Shown here piece by piece: positions 11,912-23,396 of a DNA stretch of 64,000 nucleotides (positions are counted from its first letter, which is position 1; every line of letters starts with the position of its first letter). The position numbers and the translations under genes are program-made. Below the pieces are notes generated by a model. The model was given only the letters and a program-made list of their open reading frames with translations. It was not told the origin of the DNA and searched no databases. Origin of the DNA: Takakia lepidozioides (taxonomy: Eukaryota > Streptophyta > Takakiopsida > Takakiales > Takakiaceae); assembly GCA_030704615.1 (NCBI GenBank), contig CM060732.1, positions 72,025,053 to 72,089,052 of the forward strand, written 5' to 3'.

Positions 11912-14762
11912 GAATATGTAGATGTCTTCCCGTTCCGTTGCACAATATCAATGCTTTCAGCTTTGGCGGCACATATTGTACACAACCCATTGCTCCCACC
12001 ATTTCCCCCACTCTAGCTCTCACCTTCTCTTGCTCCTTGCAACTTCTTCCTCTTGCTTGGCCTCTCATCCTTTGAAGATCAATATGCCTTTGCGTTGCGC
12101 TTATCGTGCCTCCTGACATTGTTGAATGGCGGCGTTACAGTTGTCCCACGCATTGAGAAGGCAGAAGAAGCTCCTGTGAGCACACATGCGGGCATGTGAA
12201 ATTGTTTTCCGTTGGTTGGGATGTAGCGGAATTCACGGAAGAAAAGCAATCCCACAATTTTGGTGCCTTGCGGTTTGCAGCATGAGGCTCCAACGGTGTG
12301 GACAATTGTACCCCCTTCTCTACGACTTCGCACTGTGATACACATTGGTGGGCCTTCCATGTCCATTGGGATCTTGGGTTTGCAATAGGGAACGCTCAGC
12401 TTAGAAGTCTGTATTGTGGCCAAAATGATTTACAATCATGTTTTTCATTTATTGATTACAACTCTTGGCATATTGTATTCGCCAATTGTTCACAGGTTTG
12501 TGTGCATGAGCCTCCAAATCAATTCGGCCTTTGTGGTGGTGATACTCTCGTAGGTGAATCTAAATGTCAATTTAAGTGGAACACCACAAACGTTTAGATC
12601 ATTGTTTGGAGTAGAAATCTCTAGGTGTGTCTCAGATGTCTCTTTTGCTGCAACTGTGAAATGTCAACGTTTGAGGATGTACTAACTCGCAAGGTTTCTA
12701 GGGTTCGTGGTGAGAGAATATTCCGCTGTTTATAAGTGCATACCATCTTTGTATTTTCCCTTGAGTGAAGTCCCTTCTCTATCTTTTTTCCGATTCTTCT
12801 TCTTCTTCAACGCACATGTGGAATCTATAACCACATATTGTGTTTCTTCCAGTCACAAAGGTTTATTTCATTCTTCATTAGCATCATTATTCTCAAGCGT
12901 GAAGTCTTTTGTTTGATTCTTCTCAAGCACACAAGTGGACTCTACAACTAGCTCTAACTTCTTGATTCTTTCTCAAGCGAGAGAGTCCGTATTTTGATTC
13001 TTTCCAAGCGTACAATATACCAGCCTCCATACGTCTCCTCAATTGTGTTATGCAAGGCCTCACATCATGCACCGGATTAATGAAATTTTGTATGTTGCAA
13101 GATATGCAGTTTACGCACCTGGAAATCCATATAAATGTCAGTAATATCTTTACCAATATCTTTTCAGTTTATTTTTTAAATTTATACAAATACATGTGGC
13201 TTTATGTGCCATTGTAAGTGTGCTTCAAACAAAACTGTTTATGGAATGCTATTTCATAGTCCTAATTTCAACAATATAATTTGTGGAGGGAACGCTTCGT
13301 AATCTATCTTTGTTGTTCATTGTCATATTGTACAAGTTGGTTTTACGATGCTATCTTTTAAAAATTAAAATTCCTCAAATGTGATGCAAATTGAGGCTTG
13401 TTTATTGAAAGCGCAGCTAACATGCTCCTAGATTAGCAGCTTTATCAATCAAACATATTCTTAAGTTGTGCTAATCAGTCTCTCATAATAAATGCAGTAT
13501 TTTAGTATTTTAACAAGTTTCTCAATGAAGTATTTCAGTATTTCAGCAAGTCTCTCCGCCTCATCAACATGAATGTGAGATGAATTTCAGATGTGATGTA
13601 AATTTTCAAAGTGGATATTTTATTGGAAGCTAACAGGCCCATTGGTTTTGTACCTCTATCAATCATTTTTTTTTTCTTATTCAGTTTTTTACTTAAGTTG
13701 TGTTAATAATTTTCTCAACAAGTATTTCACTATATCATGTCATGAATACAGCAAGTATCGTCACTAAACATTTCAGCAAATATTTCAGTTTTTCAGCAAG
13801 TTTCTCAATCTCATCAATATGATTTTTCAGAAGATCAGTTTCTGGTCTCATACATTAACATGCAATTTTTGCCTTAGTTTATATTGAAACGGACAAAGGC
13901 AAGGCATGGCCATTTCGTGCATTGCCAACGCATTCCACAGCGGCTGATGCCTACATTGTATCCTGCTTTTCGGCATTGTCCTGGACCTTTAGTAGTTTCT
14001 TTGTGTACATTCTCTGCCCTCGTCGGTCTTCTAGGGGGAGATACTGTTTTGCAATCTTGAGATCCTTGCAAATATTTTGCTCTTCATCTTCCTTGGTTTA
14101 ACATGTTCATTCATGTTTTTTCTAATCATGTAGCCTTAACTATGCCCATCTCTCACATTTAATACTATTAATTGAATGTTATGTTGTGACATATGAGGTT
14201 AATTATTTAAGTATATTGATTTTTGGAAATTTTGTCTCAATTCCTGATTTCAGTTTAGTTTATATATTGGTGTTGTGAATAATAAAGATAAAGTGTGCAG
14301 CGTGATTAATTTATTTTATAATCAATTTTACTTGCTTGAAAGATGAAATATTTCAAAATATTTATTTGTAGGATGAGTTGTTTTAAAATATCTATAATTA
14401 ATAATTATGCTTTAAAATACTCTCTTATGTAATATTTTCATTCCATTGTGTGGTGAGGGTGGAGCCATGGATTCTTTAGTTTGTTCAGAGTTCATAAATC
14501 CAATAGATAAGGGCATACTACCATTTCACTAGTGCTTGTGGGTTCAAAAACATATACATGTGTTGGATGTCATAAAAGTGTCCACCTTCCCATCGGAAAG
14601 CAATGGGCCATTAAGGTCAAGAGATAGAAATTATGCTTGCTTTGACAAGAGTCCACATTAGAAGATAAAAATAAAAATTGTTCATGGTCTTTTCTGGACC
14701 ACACAAATTTGTTGTAGTTTATCAATATATGAAGCGAGACGTTTGTTTGTTTGTTTTGTCAT
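11912..14762. other. No supported gene; AT-rich
   Basis: A minus-strand open frame at 12079-12423 (114 codons) has no recognisable domain. The 13400-13830 stretch repeats short phrases such as CAGTATTTCAGCAAGT. A diverged relative of the SINE family 2 tail (GTGTCCACCTTCC, then GGCCATTAAGGTCAA) lies at about 14560-14625. Confidence 0.35.
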
Positions 14763-14954
14763 GTTGAGATGTCCCAAACTGTGGGCCCAGCCCTGGTGCT
14801 TGATACCGTTGGAAAGCCCTCGATGAGGCGGGGTGCACCGACTTGGTCTCATAATTTTTGGACATGTGGTGTGGGAGATATGGAATTTGAAGTACTTTTG
14901 GTCGTTGGAAATTCGTGAAAAATAGCAAGGTGGGCTTTCCTGGGACAATGATTG
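14763..14954 (+). repeat. Dispersed ~190-bp repeat, copy 1 of 3
   Basis: It starts at TTGAGATGTCCCAAACTGTG and ends near GGGACAATGATTGG. Two further copies lie in the same orientation at 37195-37387 and 37489-37676. All share GGTGCACCGACTTGGTCTCA-like and GTGGGAGATATGGAATTT blocks. No coding potential or terminal inverted repeat is seen. Confidence 0.8.
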
Positions 14955-14984
14955 GGGCCTCGACAGGAGATATATGAATAATGA

Positions 14985-16085
14985 TTGGATATGTTACTAC
15001 TCAATAAGTTCATGGAAAAAAATAAATGGGACCTTGACATGGGAGACGTACCAAATACATAGGAGATTACACTTGGGCTTAGATGACAATGGACACTTAG
15101 GCCTCTACATGGGAGATGCACTTGGATACATGAATAGAAGATTGCACTTGGGCTTAACCCTTAAACGACCAGTGGGGTAGTTTGACTTTTCCTCCTAAAT
15201 TGACCCCTTTGGAGGAAAATCAATATTTCGCAGCGAGTTTTGAAGATTTCGCAAAAATAACCGGACATAATGTGACTACCTAGCACCTGCAACTACTGCC
15301 CAAATTGCGGGCCAATCGGCGCAGATCTGCCAAAACGCACCCGTTGACAGTGGGGCCCAATTTTCCAACATGTGGTAAGGAAAAAAATGTATTTTTTAGT
15401 TTTTTCATATTTTGGCTGACGGGATGAACTCTGTTTCATCTGAAAGTTGGAGCACTTCAAGCAGGAGACATCCTCCACATAACGTAGGAAAAAGAGGTGG
15501 ATTTCACCCAGTAAGCACTAGGTGGCAGTTGGTCAAAGTTTGGAGGGTAGACCTGCACACGACACAACAGACACATGCAACAAACATGCAAGCAAGAGAG
15601 ACCAAACACGCGAAGCAAGAATTCACACGCGAAAGACCATAACTATGCCCTAACATGGAATTTCCCTAATCGGCAAAAGGATCCTGGCGCTCCACTTCGG
15701 CCCCCATTCAATGGCACAGACAAAATCCGAAAAAATTATTAATGTTCAAAGTTTTCAACGGCCCGTTGTGGGCCTAGTGGTCGTTTAAGGCCTCGACATA
15801 GGAGATGCACTTGGATACATAGGAAATTGCACTTGGTCATATACAGTTCTTCACACATGGGCCAACGGCATAGGCTACACTAGAGGTCGCACTTGGGCCT
15901 CAACATGGGAGACGCACTGGGATATATTGAAGATCTTACACTTGGGCTTAGATGACACTGGACACCTGGGCCGATGGCACATGCTACCCTAGAGGTCGAT
16001 TTGGGCCTTGACATAGGAGACACACTTGGATAAATCGGGATTTGCACTTAGACTTGGATGACACTAGACACTTGGGCCAACGGCA
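14985..16085. repeat. Degenerate satellite array, interrupted
   Basis: Phrases such as GCACTTGGGCTTAGATGACA, GACATAGGAGATGCACTTGG and CTAGAGGTCGCACTTGGGCC recur with an irregular period of roughly 130 bp. The array is split by the inverted-repeat insertion at 15159-15790. Units on both sides continue the same pattern. Confidence 0.65.
15159..15790. mobile_element. MITE-like element with terminal inverted repeats
   Basis: The left end CCTTAAACGACCAGT and right end TAGTGGTCGTTTAAGG are inverted repeats of about 13-15 bp. Both ends contain TTAA, which could be a TTAA target duplication (piggyBac-like), although the exact terminus is ambiguous. The 0.6-kb interior has no recognisable transposase. 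It interrupts the satellite array, so it inserted later. Confidence 0.6.
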
Positions 16086-16570
16086 GCTAGTTTTGGTTTA
16101 TGGAAACTTCGAAAATCTATGGGTTTTTATTGGATATTTTTGAATATCCAGTGACCAATGGGAGTATGTCTAATTGTCTAGACAGATAACATAAATTATT
16201 TTAAAAATAAATAAGCAAAGCCTAAATAGACCAGATGTCGTTTTTACAACAATTAACTAGAACTATCCCTATGTTCAAGAATTGTAAGGAACCAGGAACC
16301 GGAACTTCCTCAATAAAAAATATCTGGTACCAGCACCGGACCTATCTATTGAAATAGTTGTGGAACCGACCGGGGTCCTTACAAAGTGCATGAACTGTCC
16401 AACACCAAGTCTTTGATTCGGTTCCAAAATGCAAGAACTGGCCAACATGGAGTCGACCTTCATTGATTCACTTTCGCCCACCACATGTCCAATCAAATAA
16501 TACCATTTTTTAACCCTTTCTCGTATAAAATGCATCATATATTTCTATATTAAATATTTTATTCAAAGAA
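16086..16570. other. Spacer before MULE-like element 1
   Basis: AT-rich sequence with no recognisable gene. Short phrases such as GGAACC are repeated but no ordered structure is seen. Confidence 0.35.
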
Positions 16571-16862
16571 CTATCTCATTTTACAATAATAGGGTCATGA
16601 ACGCAAGCGTGCGAGAAGGACGGTGGGCCCCTCGTCCGGACGAGGGGCGCCCCCCCACCCGCCCGCCGCTGCTGCCGCGGTTGCACCAGTCGCGGTTGCC
16701 CCTCCCGGGCTCCGTCCACCGGCCTGTCCACTTCGGCCGGTCCGTTGGGGCTAGTCCGCTCCCTCTAGTCCGCGTGTCCGCGTGTCCGCCCGCCCGCAAG
16801 ATCTGGGCCGTCCACGACGAATCCCATCGCAGCCCTCCAATTTAGGGCCTTATCTTGCCATT
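16571..16862 (+). repeat. Left terminal inverted repeat of element 1
   Basis: GC-rich. It matches the reverse complement of 29410-29640 over more than 200 bp. Shared blocks include CTCCCGGGCTCCGTCCACCG, GGGGCTAGTCCGCTCCCTCT, GGCCGTCCACGACGAATCCC and GCAGCCCTCCAATTTAGGGC. The outer part (CTCATTTTacaATAATaGGG) also resembles the left end of element 2 near 41620. Confidence 0.75.
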
Positions 16863-18843
16863 GCCATCAAGATGTCGCTCTTTGTTGTACGCAACTGCGG
16901 TGCGTTCGGGCGGTAGTCGTTGCCTGGTGTTCGTGTCTTTGTGTTTTCGTGATATTTTGTCATGATGTGGAAGGGCAGGAGAGGAGTCGGAGCCCTACAG
17001 CCACCATCGTGCATATGCTTCCATTATTTTCGTCATTTTTTTGTTGCTGGTGGGGCCGTTTTTGCGATTTCATTGTACATGTAATGCGTTTTGCCCACTT
17101 GGTTTGGCCTCTGTCCGGTCATCGTAAAATGGCCAATGTGTTGTTAGGGTTTATTCCAATGGGCCGACCGATTACAAGCCTGCCTAAAGACGACCTTAGT
17201 TTACATTTGGGATATGGTGTCGTTCAATTTTATAATTATTCATGTTGAGGTAGCCGCATCCGTCCGTCAGATCACCTCCTCAGTCTGGAACGGTAACCAT
17301 GGGCAAGATGATAGTGAAAATCGCCGAAGCATATGCACATGAGGGCGTGTAAAAACATTGCAGATTCCATATCCAGCCATGAACTGTTATGTGTGTCGTG
17401 GGCAGAGTTATCGTCAGTCTGTCAATTGTGTCTGCTGGGCTGTGTTAGCCTGAGACTCGTGAACTATCTCACATCTGCTGTATGGGTCTCCCTGTAAAAA
17501 AAGTCAGGTTCGCAGCCAATACTTGTCGGCCTGGATACCCATATGTCTGTTGCTCGCGAGTCTGTTGCGATGTTAGTCTATCCTGACAACAGTCTTCCGG
17601 CGTCTGTGTACGTTGGTATGTTGTGAGAAACTGTGAAACCATGGTGCCGCGTCGAAAATTTAGCGTTACACCATTCCGTCTGCCAGTCTGTTGTCCTGCC
17701 AGTCTTTTCAGCTAGTCTGTTGTCTCTGTCGCATCGTCAGTCTAGTCTGCCTGCAGCTTGTTACAGAGGGCGACGGAACAATGACCATGTTGACCTGCCA
17801 GTCTGTCGAACTGCCAGTTTGTCTGTTTTGTATAGTCTGTTTCGTCGTCAGCCTGTTGTAGTCGGGTGGACTTGTTTAGTGGATTACGTGTTGGTCTGCT
17901 CAAATCAGTCTGCTGATTCTAGTCTGCTTGACTCTGTCTGCTATTCACTCGGTCTGCTGTGCACTGGGTAAACCTAGTAAATGCAACGGCGGCGGTGGCG
18001 GCGTCAATCATGGTGCATCACGTCGTGCCGTGTGTGTACTGCATTTCCGCTCCCGGGTCAGCTTGAACTTCAACTTCGCCTTCCCGCCGGTGTTGTGGTC
18101 TGCTTTTATGTCAACGTCTGTCTTCCTTGCGCAGACTTCTTTCCGCGCGCAGATTTGGAGAGTCATCTTAGACCCCAATAGTCGCCAAGACCGTTGCTCC
18201 CGTAGGCCGTTGCGTGTCTTCTGCTGTGTACTTGTAGTTTTGGTTCTCGCTTCTCTGTCTGTCCTCGTATGTAGTGCTCGTTCTCGCCGGTTCTCGCACT
18301 TTCTGGACTCCTCCATTCTTTGCACTTCTCCCTTTTTGTTGGGCCCTCTGCCTTTCTCTGTTGTGTTGTGTTGTATAGGCGATGGAGGAAGCCTGCGCGA
18401 AGGGCGGACCCGACTGATTGCCATGGTCTGCTGAGTCTTGTGGTTTGCTGAATGGTCAATAGAGCTCCGAATGCCCAATGGATCGTGTGTGTTTTGCTGC
18501 ATAGCAGCTAGCTCCCGTATGAACCGACTTGTGGTGAAGCCGACAGACCTATTTCTTGTGTTGTCGCGTAGTCTGTTCATCTGTGGAAGACTTCACCAGA
18601 CTGTATACGTCCATAATTAGGTCTTCTGAAATGTTTTTGTCTACTGAAGTCCAGATTGTCTGCTAAGGTATGAGTGTCTGCTAAATATCATGGTCTGCTG
18701 AGTATTGTGGTCTGCTGAATGTGGATTGTGGGCTGCTGATGGTCTGTTGATTGTCTACTGAGTGTCATTAAATTCAGTCAGTCCAATGGATCCGGTCTGT
18801 CCGATGAAGCTCATTTGTTTTTGCGGCACAACACACTGCTCAG
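16863..18843 (+). other. GGTCTG-rich non-coding leader/intron of element 1
   Basis: From about 17400 the plus strand is studded with GTCTGCT/GTCTGTT phrases, for example around 17680-17950 and 18640-18800. CAGAC is nearly absent. The open frames here have no recognisable domain. I read it as the 5' intron or leader of the Ulp1 gene. The zinc-finger exon found in element 2 was not found here. Confidence 0.5.
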
Positions 18844-19734
18844 TCTATTCGCAAAGCCATATCAACTTGGCGGACACCACGTCAGGAACCTCCTTTGCAA
18901 GTGCGTGAGGTGCGGCTTGAAGTGCAGCGGGTTCGCGAGTACATTTTGATGAAATACCCCGGATCGGCAGCGGCCATAGACGAACTTGACACGGAGTCGG
19001 CAGGTCCCCTCCAGCAGACCGCTGATTTCATCACTCCTCAGGAGACCACAGCAGACCGCGACAGACCTTAAGAGACCCCAGCAGACCTCATCACACCAAA
19101 CCACAGTGAAGCACACGCCATCAATCATGAGCATGACTCCGCGCACCTGGGCAGACCGAACCACGCCTCAACAGACCTCATACCTGAGACTGGACCAATT
19201 GGACAGGGTGAAGACTATGCCCATTTCCCCTCCACTGTGGGCATTTTTGGGGTGTGGAGATCGCCGTTACCGGTGGCGCCGAAGAACGCAGAGGATCCTA
19301 CACTTCCCCGCTTCAGGATTGGTGACACAAGTGCCCATGTGGACTGGTACAGTGACCTGCATCACATTGTAACGGGCCGGAGGTGGCCCTTTGTCCCTTA
19401 TCTCTATTCCATGGAGTATACTACGGAAGAAGCCAACCATGTTCTGGAGCAAGCAGGGAAAGTTGTTGTTTCTTCTTTGAGTGAAGTAAATGAATCGCCA
19501 CTCCTTGTTCAGCTCCTCTTTATGGATGACCCTCGCCCGGAGGAGGTGCGGCATATGGGTATGGCACACCCAACATTCGGTGTCCGCAAGAAGCACTTGT
19601 CCACAGTGACTGCAGTCCACTTCGACCGGATGGCATCATCGTTCCTTCAGCATCGGTGGATGCAGTTTGGAAATTTCACATCATACAAGAAGTTGCTGAA
19701 GGACTTGCCCACTCTTCGGCAAGACTTCCTACAT

Positions 19735-19794
19735 GGATCACAGGCATGAGAGTCTGTTACAGACGGATCACAAGCACGAGAGTCTGTTGTAGAT
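19735..19794 (+). repeat. 30-bp tandem duplication in the Ulp1 gene
   Basis: Two 30-bp units begin GGATCACA and contain GAGAGTCTGTT. The first unit reads CATGAG and the second CACGAG. Only the first therefore creates the in-frame TGA at 19747, which suggests a C-to-T change at a CpG after duplication. Confidence 0.8.
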
Positions 19795-20381
19795 GAGGCT
19801 ATGTTGTGGTTCTCGTATGTAATGGAGCGTGCTGTCTTTGACATTGTCTTGCTCAAACCAGACGTGTTCAGAGTATTGTGGTCTGGCTCGCCGCATCACG
19901 ACTGCAGTTCCGCGCTTGCCCACCTTGATTCCGCACTGCTGGACCGCCAAATTAAGGACATCGGACTCGTTGGAAATTTGCTGGAAGGTACTCGCGCGCT
20001 GCTCTATCTCATTCATTGCTCCCCGCCCCCCCCGCCAATCCTCCACCGCATGGCAGAGCAGGACAGGCAGCAGACTGACAAAACTGCCAATGAGAGTGCA
20101 CAGACGACCAAAGAGGAGACTACCCTGGACACTGTAGAGTACACTGGCCAAGAGACTAACCAGGATAAAGGGCAGGAGACTGCCGTGGGTGCAGATGGCG
20201 GTCTGCTCCTGCGTCTGAGAATCCCTTCCACCAGACTCCACATTACTCTGCCCAAGAGACTACACACAGGTCTGCTCAGACAAGTTCACAAGACTCTGGT
20301 CAGCAGACAACACAAGACTCTGCCGAGGTGACTGCCCTGCTTAGAGAGTCTGCCCAGAAGACTACAGCAGACTCTGCCTAC

Positions 20382-20633
20382 CCGACTGCACATGAGTCTG
20401 CCCATGTGACTGCAGCAGCAGACCCTGCCCGCCAGACTGCGAATGAGTCTGCCCAGGTGACTGCAGCAGCAGACCCTGCCCACCAGACTGCGCATGAGTC
20501 TGCCCAAGTGACTGCAGCAGCGGACCCGTCCCACCCGACTGCGCATGAGTTTGCCCAGGAGACTGCAAAAGCAGGCCCTGCCCACCGGACTGCGCATGAG
20601 TCTGTCTGGTTGACTTCAGCAGACACACCCCAA
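20382..20633 (+). repeat. 51-bp coding repeats (17-aa QT-rich units)
   Basis: About five head-to-tail units with consensus QTAHESAQVTAAADPAH, kept in one frame. The DNA unit is built around CAGACT and GCAGCAGACC. Substitutions are scattered but length is conserved except for the last unit (16 codons). It looks like a flexible linker in the Ulp1-type protein. Confidence 0.85.
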
Positions 20634-21232
20634 CAGACTGCAGTAAACAATTCCCAGCAGATTGCAGCAGACCCTCTCCAGCAGACTGAACAGATGACTG
20701 CACTTGAGTTTTCCAATGAGACTTCTTCAAAGTATGTCTAGCAGATTGATATACAGCCCGCCCAGAAGAGTTTCAATGAGGCGGAAGTTGAGGACGTCCG
20801 CAAGCAGACTTTGCCTTCACCGTCTCCGTGTGCTCCTGCTCCTGCCAATGTTGGGTCAACAACAAAGACAGGCGGTCTGCTCACACCGCCCGATTCTCGT
20901 GTTAGTTCAACGCATGCCATTCGTGAGGCTGCGAGGACTCGACCGGCAAGTGTCAACAAACCGACTGACACTCTTCTGCTGCGCAACAAAGCTGCAATAT
21001 TGCGGCAGTCTGGGCAAGTCGTCCCAGACATTGCGGTAGAAAGCGTCTCCGTCGGAGCAGAAAGAGGAAAAGCCCAAAAACGTCTAGTCATTGAGGCGGT
21101 CAAGGAGACTAGAGAGGGTCATGTTCAAAAGAGACCAGCCAGGAAAGGCAAGTCAAATGTGTTTATGAACAAGGACCGCTGATTGTGTTTGGACATGGAC
21201 AAGGAGGTGGGAGAGTTACTGGCGTCGAAGAA

Positions 21233-21559
21233 GTAAGTCGTATGTGTCTGCTGCTCGGTCGTGTTCTTTTAAAGTTGCCTTTGCAGGTATGTATTTTCTA
21301 GCAGTCTACTGGCTTCTTGTCTGCAGTCTTGTAAGGCCTGTACTCGGTCTGCTGTGACTGTGCCCCACAGTTGTGTTTGTTGACTTTGTTGAATGTCAGG
21401 TCTGTTGTTCGGTCTGCTGTGACAATGCAGTCTACTGTCCGAATGTCCACTGTCCGATTGTCGGGTCTGTTGGTCGGTCTGCTAAGAGTCTCCCTTGACT
21501 TTGGTTTCTGGACTTTCTGGTAATTCAGTTCCCCTCATCGGTCTGCTAAGACTGTGCAG
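21233..21559 (+). other. Intron in the Ulp1 gene, GGTCTG-rich
   Basis: It starts with GTAAGT after GCGTCGAAGAA and ends near GTGCAG/CAG. Sense-strand GTCTGCT/GTCTGTT phrases are dense. The exact acceptor is uncertain because none of the nearby AG sites restores phase. Confidence 0.6.
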
Positions 21560-21996
21560 CAGACTGATGTTTTTGGACATTGTGGAATGAGTGATGTCTT
21601 GGTGGGGTCTGACTGTATGTGCAAGATTGAAAGTCATTTCCGGCGATTGATGTCCATACATGTAGCTGCTGGGAATAGCATGGTGTATTTTTTCGAAGGA
21701 GACTCGCAGTTCCGATGTGGCATTGCGCCGGAAGACATGAAAGCACTGAACGTGGTTGAGTCGGAGTGCTTGGACAGACTTTTGGATGTCTGGTGTCGTT
21801 TTTTCGAGAACACCCTAGACTCGAGGACGTATGGCACTGTCGCTCTTTTGCCAACGTCGACGTGGTCTGTTTTCCAGACTTTTGACACAGCCCCACGCGA
21901 AACTTTGGTGGCAAACCTTGATGGTGCCTTGACTCCTGCACGACTTGACAAAGACATTAAAGACTGCACTCATATATTGGTGCCGGTCTTGCAAGG

Positions 21997-22293
21997 GTAA
22001 GATCCGACGGACTTGTTGCACATTTTGCTGTCTGCTGAGTGTTGGGTCTTCTATGTGTGTTCGACCTCATGGTCTGTTCGACTGTCGTGTGAGTTGGACG
22101 TCATGGTCTGTTCGACTCCTGCACTCTTGGACTGTTGGTCTGCTGGACTGCTAGTCTGTTGCATCAATTGGAGTGTTGTGTGCGTTCGGCGGTTGGCCAT
22201 TTGGACAACCGAGTATGTTTGTCTGTTGGTCTGTAGAGTCTGTTGGGTTTGGGACTAATGAAATTGTCGGGCATGTTCATTTTTACATTGAAG
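21997..22293 (+). other. Intron between the two Ulp1 catalytic exons
   Basis: Donor GG/GTAAGA at 21997 and acceptor TTGAAG at 22293 restore the reading LQGCHWSVIIID across the catalytic His. The intron is again rich in sense-strand GGTCTG/GTCTGTT. Confidence 0.75.
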
Positions 22294-22702
22294 GTGCCAC
22301 TGGAGCGTCATTATCATCGACCTAAGGAAAGGCGCCTACACCCACTTGAACTCCCGGAGGGAAATGCATACTTGCGTACAGCTCCTTGGTTGGATTCGGA
22401 AGGTGCATGCAGGGTGCTTTGGATATGCTGTTGGGACTCCACAATGGGATGAAGTAATGACATTTCAGTTCAACTCTCCCGAAGTGCCCCAACAACCTTT
22501 CAGTTGAGAGTGTGGGTTTTACATGATGTCTTTCATTGAAGGGTATTACGACTGGCTGAAAGGCGATAGGCAGAAAACCAAAGAGAGAGGACAAGCCTTC
22601 ACACCAAGGTGGTTCAATTTCAGGTTTCCGTTACTGCAACGATTGCAGTGTGTAAAGTATATCCGCCGTGGTTTGGATGATGCAGAAAAACTGCTCCATT
22701 GA

Positions 22703-23396
22703 GGAAATAAATATATACATTCAATGTTGTTTCAATTCACATTCTGAATGATGTAATATTTTCTTAGATGAAGGCCTACATGCACTCATACTGTTCCCAC
22801 CTATGCAAGTTCGTCAAAAGAAGTCGTGCAATGGCCGAACAATACAGTCCAGTAGACAACCACCCCACATCCTCACTTGGGCAGACTACTTGGTTCTACT
22901 ATTAACTACTATTAGCAAACTACAACACTCTCCGTCTGTTTGACCAGTCTGCCGCGCACTCTGCTGGCCGCTGAGCAGTCTGCCGGCTAGTCTGTTGCAT
23001 GCTGAGAAGTCTATCGCGCAGTGTGCTGGCCGCTCATCAGTCTGCTTGGCAGAGTGTGTGGCACTTTGATGCATAGTTATATGTGTGCAATTGGGCTCCG
23101 TGTCTGGGCGAGTACGCTCCGTGGGAGCAGTCCGATGGACAGTGCAGAAGACCACAGAGTCAGTCCATATTGTATGTCTGCTGGACCACCCAGTCTGTTA
23201 GTCGAAAACCATCAACAGACTTGGTAGTGTTATTCTGTACTCATGCAGTCTGCTTAGTAGTCTGTTTGGCCATTTCCGCGGTCTGTTGAGCAGAATGCCC
23301 AGTCTTCCGCAACTGGACGGTGGGGCGCTCTGAGCTCTGATGGAATGCACTTCGAGGCTGTTAATGATGCAAATATGTATGCACTCTCAAGCACAT
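22703..23396 (+). other. GTCTG-rich stretch and possible interrupted exon
   Basis: 22930-23290 carries many sense GTCTGC phrases, as in the introns. After a CAG acceptor near 23294, a plus frame reads NAQSSATGRWGALSSDGMHF and stays open until cut by the LTR at 23397. This would be another exon downstream of Ulp1, or of a neighbouring gene. No domain is recognised. Confidence 0.4.

Larger units (their letters stand above)
18844..22702 (+). pseudogene. MULE-borne Ulp1-like (C48) cysteine protease gene, inactivated
   Basis: ULP1-family proteases cleave SUMO-type conjugates. Exon a (18844-21232) encodes a conserved block shared with element 2 (EDPTLPRFRIGDTSAHVDWY onward, 19294-19740), then a Gln/Thr-rich tail with 17-residue repeats. 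Exon b (about 21560-21996) has the Ulp1 N-terminal half, ending THILVPVLQG. Exon c (22294-22702) gives CHWSVIIIDL (catalytic His, codon 22298-22300), then YTHLNS where the family has Asp-Ser, then PQQPFS-stop-ECGFYMM with the catalytic Cys codon at 22511-22513. The b/c splice is in phase (CAAGG/GTAAGA ... TTGAAG/GTGCC). Lesions are TAA 19069, TGA 19747, a frameshift near 20200, TAG 20739, TGA 21180 and TGA 22505. The a/b junction is not in phase as read. Confidence 0.7.

Noticed and set aside
12079-12423. 114-codon minus frame considered as a gene
   Set aside because: No recognisable domain or splice context, and it lies in a decayed repeat-rich region.
18008-18580. 190-codon minus frame
   Set aside because: Basic low-complexity frame antisense to the GTCTG-rich region; it arises from the motif and has no domain.
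20382-20633. Regular 51-bp repeats considered as a CRISPR-like array
   Set aside because: Units are contiguous, diverged and keep one reading frame. There are no unique spacers and the context is eukaryotic.
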